Part shown: piece after piece, positions 57,136 to 64,000 of the stretch
Layout: the number at the start of each line of letters is the position of its first letter
How positions within the stretch are numbered: position 1 is the first letter of the stretch
DNA from: Sabellastarte sp. h YS-2021
Lineage: Eukaryota; Annelida; Polychaeta; Sabellida; Sabellidae
Reading direction: 5' to 3'
NCBI GenBank assembly: GCA_964017235.1
Contig: OZ024931.1
Span: 122,957,530 to 123,021,529 of the forward strand
DNA length: 64,000 nucleotides
Notes under the pieces: model-generated
What the model was told of the DNA's origin: nothing
The model's input: only the letters and a program-made list of their open reading frames with translations
Database searches by the model: none
Translations under genes and position numbers: made by a program

Positions 57136-58260
57136 CTATTGAGTCTCCTGAATCTGTTGGGCTGCCACCACCGGGCCCAAAGGATACAACTCAGAATCCG
57201 CCCAGGCCAAATCCTTCAGATAGAACTGGGTAAACGTATTATGAGCCTTCCAGTGACAAGCAGAGAGGATCTGATCTAGTGAAATTCCTCCCTGAAAAGC
57301 CCTAGAGGCTGCGAAAGCCCAGACATCATGGGCTCTGACTTGATGTAAATCCTGAGCTTTTTGGTCTGAAAGTTGATAACACAACAGTACCGTCTGCTTA
57401 ACCCAGGAGGAAATGGTGGCAGGAACAATGTCTTTCTGAAAACCTTTCTTGAAAGACACAAAGACCAGTTCCTTCCCTTGACGGGAATCCTTGGTCCGGT
57501 CCAGGTAGTAACGTAAAGCCCGTACTGGGCACAGAGACCTGTCCCCAGACAAGGACTTATCCAACGTTGGAGCTAAAGCTGGGATGACCACTGGAGCCAC
57601 TGAAGCGGGTCCATCCCGAGCCAGCTGATTTTTGGAGAGGAAACTGGGAGATGGATACAAGGAAACCTTACTCCAGTCCTCTTGGTGCCTAATATTGTTA
57701 GCTAACCAAGCATGGATTTCACTTCTTCTTTTGCCTGACCCCAGGGCCAAAAGGAAAACCGTCTTAAAGGTTAGATGCTTCAGCGAAGCCTTCCGTAGAG
57801 GTTCGAAGGGAGCCTTGGTAAGCTGATGGAGCACTAGCGAAAGGTTCCAGGAAGGGACCCCTCTTCTACCTTTCGGTTTGTCTCTATGAAAACTGTCTAA
57901 CAGGCGGGTAAGGTTTTCATCTGAGCTTATATTGAGGTTGTCATTACCCACCATATCTGCGATGGCTGTCCTATAACCATCAATGGTGCTGGGTTGTAGA
58001 TTCCTCTCCTTGAATAGGTAAAGGAGAAAATCCGCAATCTGATTCACAGAGGGTGACCTGAAGTCCACCTTGTTTGAGTTACACCACTTGACAAATATGG
58101 TCCACTTTGACTTGTACACGGCTCTGGTTGAGCCCCTCTGAGGAGCCTCAATTCGTGTTGCCACCTCTTCAGAGAAGCCGTGTTTCCTGATGGCAGTGCT
58201 TCTAGGAGCCAAGCATGAAGATTGAGATTCTGAAGGTTCTGGTGAACTAGCCCGTTGAAA
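57136..58260 (-). CDS. DIRS copy 2 tyrosine recombinase, intact
   Basis: Open frame to the stop at 57136. Catalytic residues visible: Arg in GSGKRRSEIHAW; HxxR as HQVR at 57345-57334; His in SACHWKAHNTF; Tyr in QFYLKDL at 57222-57220. It would recombine the circular DNA intermediate with the genome instead of a DDE integrase. The conserved N-terminus begins around FSEEVATRIEAPQRG (near 58190). The frame is open 1.5 kb further upstream, but that part only shadows pol. It overlaps the pol end at 58044, and no clear start codon is seen. Confidence 0.88.
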   Translation of the reverse strand, partial: FQRASSPEPSESQSSCLAPRSTAIRKHGFSEEVATRIEAPQRGSTRAVYKSKWTIFVKWCNSNKVDFRSPSVNQIADFLLYLFKERNLQPSTIDGYRTAIADMVGNDNLNISSDENLTRLLDSFHRDKPKGRRGVPSWNLSLVLHQLTKAPFEPLRKASLKHLTFKTVFLLALGSGKRRSEIHAWLANNIRHQEDWSKVSLYPSPSFLSKNQLARDGPASVAPVVIPALAPTLDKSLSGDRSLCPVRALRYYLDRTKDSRQGKELVFVSFKKGFQKDIVPATISSWVKQTVLLCYQLSDQKAQDLHQVRAHDVWAFAASRAFQGGISLDQILSACHWKAHNTFTQFYLKDLAWADSELYPLGPVVAAQQIQETQ

Positions 58261-60071
58261 GGCTGAGTCACTAGGTCCCTTGTCAGAGGAAGGCTGAAGG
58301 GGATCTGAACGGACAGGTCCACCAGGTCCCAAAACCAGGGCATGTTTGGCCAACCTGGGGCAATCAGAATCATCCTGCGACAACCCTGATCCCTTAGCTT
58401 CGAGATTACCTGGGGGAGCAGGGAGACTGGAGGGAATGCATATGCGTTCAGATGTTCCCAGGATAAGCTCAGGGCGTCTACCGCCCAGGCTGTCTGATCC
58501 GGAACCGGTGACACAAAACTGGGCAGTTTGTGATTGAACCTGGTCGCAAACAAGTCCACTAGTGGTGGGGGCCACCTGGAACACAACTGACTGAAAACCC
58601 GAGGGGAGAGGGACCATTCGGTCTGAATCACTTGATTGTGTCGAGAGAGCTTGTCGGCTATCACATTTAAGCGACCTGGAATGTGTCTTGCCCTTAGCGT
58701 TATGCCCCTGTGATGGCACCAGGACAGGTGTCTCCAAAGGAGGGCACAGAGAGAGTCTGACCTCATACCCCCTTGTTTGTTTATGTAAGAGACCACTGTG
58801 GTATTGTCCGTCGCGACAAGAACAATCTGATTCTTGCACAGATGCTCTAACTGTCGTAAGGCCAGAAGGACTGCCTTCATCTCGAGAAAATTTATATGAA
58901 GGCGACTTTCGAAAGGAGACCAAACGCCTCTTGCAGTGAAGTCCCCTAAGTGTGCGCCCCAACCTTCGTTTGAGGCGTCTGTAAATAGTTGAACGGCGTG
59001 CTGAAGAGGGTGCAGAGGTTGACCTTTCAGAACATTGTTTTCGTCTAACCACCAGTCCAAGTGAGGGTGTAGCGACTGAGGGACTGGGATAACCTTTTCC
59101 AAAACTTCTGGAACATGCCAGTTCTTCTTGAGGTGCCATTGCAAGGGTCTCATATGAAGTCGACCTGCTGAGACCTGCTTCTCCGTGGCTGTCAAGAGAC
59201 CTATTAGAGACATGAACTGACGGACTGTACACCTGGGAAGGCTCTTTATGAACCTCAGCTTCTCTTGAAGGGCCTGCCAATGGTCCTGAGTGGGTAGTAC
59301 CCAACCGGAGATCAGGTCGAACCGGTAACCTACAAAATTGAAGACCTGTGTGGGAACTAACTCTGACTTGGTCATATTTACTACCCAACCTAATTCTCGA
59401 CATAGGTCCAAGAGGGTCTGGGTATGTTGTAGGCAGATTTCCGGAGAAGGGGCTCTCAGCAACCAGTCGTCTAGGTACTGGTGGATCCTGATACCCCTTG
59501 CCTGCGCCATCAGTTTCACCTCTTTGACTATTTTGGTGAACTCCAGTGGAGCCGTGGCCAAACCGAATGGTAGGGCTGTGAACTGGAAAGTCTGCTGAAA
59601 CAGGAAGAACCTGAGATACTTTCTTGATCTTGGGGCTATGGGGATATGGAAGTAAGCGTCGCTGAAGTCCAGCGAAGTGACCCACTCCCCCATCTTCAAG
59701 GATAAGCGGATTGTTTCCGGAGTTTCCATCTTGAAGGTGCCGGTACTGAGAAAGAGATTCAAACGACTTAAGTCTAGGATTGGTCTCCATTTGCCGTTTG
59801 GTTTGGGAACCAGGAACAGGCGGTTGTAAAAAGCCAGGGAAGACTTGACCCTACCTTTTCCACTACCAACTTTCCCATGAGACTTACAAGAGCCTCTTTG
59901 AGATGCATGTTTTTGGATGGGTTTGCATAACCACTTTGAACCACTGGGAACCTGGTTAGAACCGGTCTTTGTTTGAAAGGTAAAGTGTAACCCCTTTTGA
60001 GGATAGAGACTACCTGGGGATTTGAACCCATGGCTTGCCAAACTTGCCAAAAATCTTGAAGTCTGCCCCCT
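58044..60071 (-). pseudogene. DIRS copy 2 pol: RT, RNase H, Dam-like, one frameshift
   Basis: The lead segment GGRLQDFWQVWQAMGSNPQ is in the +1 frame after the Cys-rich domain. Near 59860 the frame changes, and the rest (FYNRLFLVPKPNGKWRPIL onward) continues open to 58044. RT catalytic YLDD is at 59477-59466. RNase H carboxylates are in FTDAS, LEMKAV, ATDNT and VIADK. The Dam-like segment runs VDLFATRFNHKLPSF to APGWPNMPWFWDL. In copy 1 the corresponding junction is in phase, so the change near 59860 is a mutation of this copy. Confidence 0.87.
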
Positions 60072-60407
60072 ACATTCTGTACGGCGACAGCACTGGGGAC
60101 ACTGTGAGCAACAGGGGCAAAAACACATGGATTTACACAAGATACACTTTTGACAGACTTTATTTTGTTCAGACAATTGCCGGGGCTTACTCCTTTCTTT
60201 TGCGGATGCCCGTGTGAAAGAACAGAATGAACAGGACTGACAACAGGACAATACACATCCAGAAGATTCTTGGTTTTGAACAATGGAACTTTGACTACTG
60301 TTTGAAAATTGTTTAAGCTTGGATTTACAGACACACTTTTGTCCTGATACGGAGGGTCCAACTGAAACTGATGCACTAGGCTGACTGTTGGACCACTTAG
60401 ATAATTG
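60072..60407 (-). CDS. DIRS copy 2 cysteine-rich extension of gag frame
   Basis: Immediately after TGA 60410-60408 the gag frame stays open: QLSKWSNSQPSASV, CVCKSK, GCVLSCCQSCSFC, then VCQKCILCKSMCFCPCC and SQCPQCCRRTECRGQ. The cysteine spacing from CQKC to CRGQ is almost identical to copy 1. No ATG occurs before the cysteine clusters except one inside them. See findings for the proposed readthrough and frameshift. Confidence 0.6.
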
Positions 60408-62605
60408 TCATTTATACGGTTTAAAGGACTGCCCTTTTGAAAAACGGGGGTTAGAACCCCGACCACGTCCCCTTCCTCTGGGACGATTTCTGCCAAACTG
60501 TCTCCATGGTTGACTTTGCTGTTGAGAAGATTGGTCAGCAGCAGATGATGGTTTCCTATCCTTACGGTCGTAAGGTTTGTACCTTTGAGTACCTTCCAAT
60601 TTGCGTGCTGAGTAGCACCCGGTCCGGGTCTCTGAGCAACGCTACTGGCTTCAAACTTTTGAATATCCTGTTCTGCGGACATGATGGCTGCATCAGGGAA
60701 GAGTCCGTAGCCAAACAAAGGAGCGTTCTGCAGCAAGTTCATAGTATCCTGTTTAACGCCCTGCTTCACAAAATCGAGATATGAGTCTCTTCTTAACAGA
60801 ACTAGATTGGCCATATTCACAAACAAACTGTCCGCCAAATGCTGAAGAGACGTGCCCATGGCCACAGAAACTTTCTGATGAAAGGCCATGAGGTCACGCA
60901 AGTCATTCAAAGCATTGGACACATCCTTCGAACACTTTCCTTTGCCAAGACGAGAGGACAACAGAGTAATATTTTGCGACATCTTCTCCTGAAGTTCGGT
61001 GGAACAACGACTGATTGATGATATAACTGTCTTCACGTGCGGCACGCTCCCACCTTCGAAGAGATTCTTGGGCAATAGGCCTAGAGGGAGGGCCTGTGGA
61101 AGGGTAAGCAGAGGCACGAGTTATCCTTGGGAAATGGGAGTTAACCTTGGCCTCAGTGTTCCTCCAGTTGAAAACAGATCGACCAGGACGATGTGGCCTG
61201 TCAGACTTAAGTAAATGCATCTTGTACCATTTCTCCTGTGACTTTGGTACCTTGATGAACTGGTCACGTCTTAAACCTGCGGAATCTTGTGAACGAGAGG
61301 GGTAACCCTCCGCAACAGTCAGATTTAACCTTTCCAACTTCTGACACAACCAGTCGTCAGGGGGCATGGCTACCGAGATGCGTGTGGGTTTTCTTGGGTT
61401 CTTCCCTTTCCAAGGGTTATTAGACTTGTCCGGCTCCGAAAAGTCTGTCTCAAAAGCTGGGATGTGGTGCCAACCCATAAACGCTCTCACAGAACGCACT
61501 GTCTCCCTGTAAGACATATCCTCTGTCTGTTCCGGTGGATCTGCAACATCAGAGAAATGACCTTTCTCAGAACCGGAACCGGAAGCAGACCGGTCTAATT
61601 CATCGTCAGATATTTGTTCATACTGTTCTTGAGGAAATGCACAGGCACCGGTACCAGCAAAATCAAGACTGGTATCCTGTTCCGGTGGAGCCATAGGAGC
61701 TGAAGATGCAGACTGGAAAAGAGAACCGGTAGTAGACTTTTTCAAATCCTGAACCTGGTTCGACCTGTCCCCTTTATGAACAACCGACTGATGAACAGAC
61801 TCCGGACCGGAGCTGGCATCAGGCAGAGGGGAGGAAGAAGGAGCTTTAGCTTTAGAAGACCTTGACACCGGTGAGGGGGACCGGTCACGTCTTTTCTCCG
61901 GTTTAGGAACATCTTTGCTGCTTCTAGTTTTAGATGAAGATTTGGAATCACTTTTATCAGAATGTTTGTCTTTTCTGGATTTGTGCGATTTCTTCTTATC
62001 TTTGGCATCTACCGGGGTAGCAGCAACTGGAGCATCAACAGCTAGCTGGACGGGTAGCTGGAGCTAAGAAGGGGTTATCAGAAATGAGATTCTGAGTGTC
62101 AACCGGCTTGACTGCAGACATAGGGGTGGAAAACACGTTACCTCTAGAAAGAAGTGCCTCCATAGTCCATACGCGCAAATTGTTCTGACCATTTATCTGC
62201 AATGGCTGCCAACTGGTCTGAAGTAACAAAGCTAGCCGTCTGTTCAGATGAAGACGGTGGAGTAGAAGGGGGATTAGCAGAAGACTGAGCATGTTGGCCA
62301 CAAGGTGATTGAAAGGTTGGTTCACTATCCATATTGTCAACCGGTTGTAAAACAGTAACCTCCTTTGGAGACACTAACAGACCTGCTTTCTTGTCTCTTC
62401 TAATTTTATAAGTTGGAGTGGACAACATATCCTTTTGGGCCGGTGTAAGGCCATCACAAATTTTACACGGCTTGTCCTTCACACAATTGTCTTCCCCTAT
62501 AAGCTTTTCGCGGCACCGCGCACATTTGTCATGTAAGTCGAAAAGAGCCATAACATGGCCACAGGAACCCCTTCTTTGTCCCTTCTTATCGCCCGGAGAT
62601 GCCAT
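60408..62605 (-). pseudogene. DIRS copy 2 gag, frameshifted
   Basis: ATG at 62605 starts MASPGDKKGQRRGSCGHVMA with Cys/His cluster CGHV, CARC, CKIC. The middle is acidic/serine-rich (QISDDELDRSASGSGSEKG) with SVRAFMGWHHIPAFETDF, then RWERAAREDS, MSQNITLLSSRLGKGK and MANLVLLRRDSYLDF. The end is an RG-rich basic tail (RPRGRGRGRGSNPRF) and TGA at 60410-60408. Frame changes are inferred near 62150, 62050, 61030 and 60630 by comparison with copy 1 and continuity of similarity. About 730 codons when all segments are counted. Confidence 0.8.
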
Positions 62606-62715
62606 GACACTTCTTACACACAACTAACACAAATATTTTAAACAAAGAGCTTGAGAAGAAGTATATATATAATTTTTAAAAAGTTTCTCTTAAATCCCAA
62701 GCGTTCTTCACGCGC

Positions 62716-62905
62716 CAAACAAAAAGAGGAAGAGCGCATGCGCTGCGCGTGTGCAGTACACCGGAGGGGAGGCTATACAGCCACCTGGCGAGTGAACAGG
62801 ACGCTACCGGTCCCGGCCAGAGCCCAGCTCAGGACGTTTTTTTCTGACGTTTGGCGTGACTGGCAGGGCGCCGGACAAATGCATCTGTCCACTAGGTAAG
62901 ATGTA
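62716..62905. repeat. DIRS copy 2 right (5') inverted terminal repeat
   Basis: Inverse of 56427-56612. It contains GCGCATGCGC at 62734-62743, the core of an NRF1 site, and CAGGACGTTTTTTTCTGACG. The outer end is TAAGATGTATTAACACAATA. Confidence 0.86.
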
Positions 62906-62980
62906 TTAACACAATAAAAACCAAACTTGGCTTCAAGAAAAAGTTTTCAAAGTTTTCTCAATGATTATAATGAATAGTGA

Positions 62981-64000
62981 AACAAGAGGAGAGTGCCCGT
63001 GAACGGGCACTGTGTCAGCTGACTGAGTGTTTTTGATTTGTGTAGGTAATAATGAGAGGAAAGCATAATTATCAGGGAAAGTGCTGTACAGAAGTACAGT
63101 AAATGGTAATTGAACAGCCTATTCAAAAGAAATTCTGAAGCTGACAGAAGAAAAGGACAAACAAGAGGAGAGTGCCCGTGAATGGGCACTGTGTCAGCTG
63201 ACTGAGTGTTTTTGATTTGTGAAGGTAATAATGAGAGGAAAGCATAATGATCAGGGAAAGTGCTGTACAGAAGTACAGTAAATGGTAATTGAACTGCATG
63301 TTCAAAAGAAATTCTGAACCTGACAGAAGAAAAGGACAAAAAAGTTGTGCCCTGCAAATGGTATTATGAAGGAAAGTAACAAGGTAACTGTTTAAGTGTA
63401 AAGAGTAGGTTAAAACATATTTAAAGAAATACTGCAAATGCAGTATCCTCGTACGACCTTGAAGAAGGGGTCCACGGTCAAATCCAACCACACAAAAATA
63501 TTCCCAGCCCATGATTTCATATAGGTTGGTTTACCATCCCAAACCTCTAGGACCAATAATAAGCCCGATATAAGCACTTTTAAGTTTGGCTGGCCTTATT
63601 TGACCTTGAAGGAGGGGTCCAAAGGTCAAATCTGACCACACCAAATGATTCCCAGCCCATAATTTCCTATAGGATGGTTTACCATCCCAAACCTCTAGAA
63701 CCAATAATAAGCGATTTATAGGCACTTTTAAGTTTTGCTATCTTTGTTTGACCTTGAAGGAGGGGTCCAAGGTCAAATCCGACCACACCAAATGATTCCC
63801 AGCCCATGATTTCCTGTAGGTTGGTTTACCATCCCAAACCTGTAGGACGAATAACAAGCGAGTTATAAGCAATTTGAAGTTTGGCTATCCTTAGCTGACC
63901 TTAAAGGAGGGGTCCAAGGTCAAATCTGACCACACCAAAAGAATCCCAGCCCATGATTTCCTATATGTTGTTTTACCATCCCAAACCTCTAACACCAATA
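62981..64000 (-). mobile_element. Helentron-like family A/B element with doubled terminus (truncated by window)
   Basis: Inverse orientation to 16925-20034. The terminus AACAAGAGGAGAGTGCCCGT with hairpin occurs twice, at 62981 and 63160 (179 bp tandem duplication of the tail). It is followed by shared tail sequence (AAGTAACAAGGTAACTGTTTAA) and the B array of ~150 bp units (63430-64000) running off the window. Confidence 0.75.

Larger units (their letters stand above)
56393..62920 (-). mobile_element. DIRS retrotransposon, copy 2 (6.5 kb)
   Basis: Same architecture as copy 1 but with full-length gag: inverted terminal repeats (56427-56612 and 62716-62905), internal complementary region (56678-56765), gag, pol and recombinase on the minus strand. 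The sequence is well diverged from copy 1, so they are separate lineages of one family group. Lesions are at least four frame changes in gag and one at the start of RT near 59860. The recombinase is intact. It lies upstream of the most 5' TMF1 exon seen, probably in an intron, in the same sense. Confidence 0.92.

Noticed and set aside
58300-59790. Upstream 500 codons of the open frame containing the copy 2 recombinase
   Set aside because: Not similar to any recombinase part; it only reads pol in the wrong frame. Only the portion below about 58260 is conserved between copies as recombinase.

Overview
The window is animal nuclear DNA: AT-rich, with spliced genes (GT-AG introns, short exons) and dense transposons. 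There are no operons or bacterial signals. The repeat content (pearl-like tandem-repeat Helentron derivatives, tRNA-headed SINEs, CR1-type elements with a 2A-like motif, DIRS elements) suggests a lophotrochozoan, most likely a bivalve mollusc. That assignment is inference, and no species is claimed.

Two host genes are readable and converge tail to tail. (1) On the + strand, a complete mitochondrial ATP synthase subunit d gene (ATP5PD) has five exons: 15154-15275, 22284-22380, 24710-24787, 26256-26318 and 29864-30019. They join in phase to 171 codons. (2) On the - strand, the 3' part of TMF1, a golgin-like coiled-coil protein, has twelve exons from 54127 down to the stop at 33878, all phase-consistent, with a probable 2.3 kb 3'UTR ending near 31551. 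Its 5' exons lie beyond the window.

Region by region: 1-15.1 kb is a graveyard of non-LTR retrotransposons (two inverted CR1/L2-like copies, smaller fragments, an L1/Tx1-like copy), a (TA)n tract, SINEs and one palindromic SINE. ATP5PD intron 1 (15.3-22.3 kb) holds nested TA-flanked MITEs and about 5 kb of Helentron-like ~150 bp tandem arrays ending in hairpins. ATP5PD introns 2-4 carry hAT and pogo-like MITEs, two of the hAT-like ones with clear 8 bp target duplications, and another tandem array. The last TMF1 intron contains a 5.3 kb DIRS retrotransposon. Upstream TMF1 introns contain an L1/Tx1 copy, three hAT MITEs with 8 bp duplications, a minisatellite built from a splice donor, decayed tandem copies of a TMF1 exon, and a second, larger DIRS (6.5 kb).

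The two DIRS elements are the most interesting part. Both have inverted terminal repeats, an internal complementary region reproducing the joined ends, gag, RT/RNase H/Dam-like and tyrosine-recombinase frames, and the same sense as TMF1. In both, gag ends at TGA CAA TTA, the TMV-type leaky-stop context. The same frame then continues into a conserved cysteine-rich domain, and the RT frame begins one nucleotide out of phase at a conserved TGT AGG GG. This suggests stop readthrough plus a +1 shift. The two copies carry different disabling lesions.
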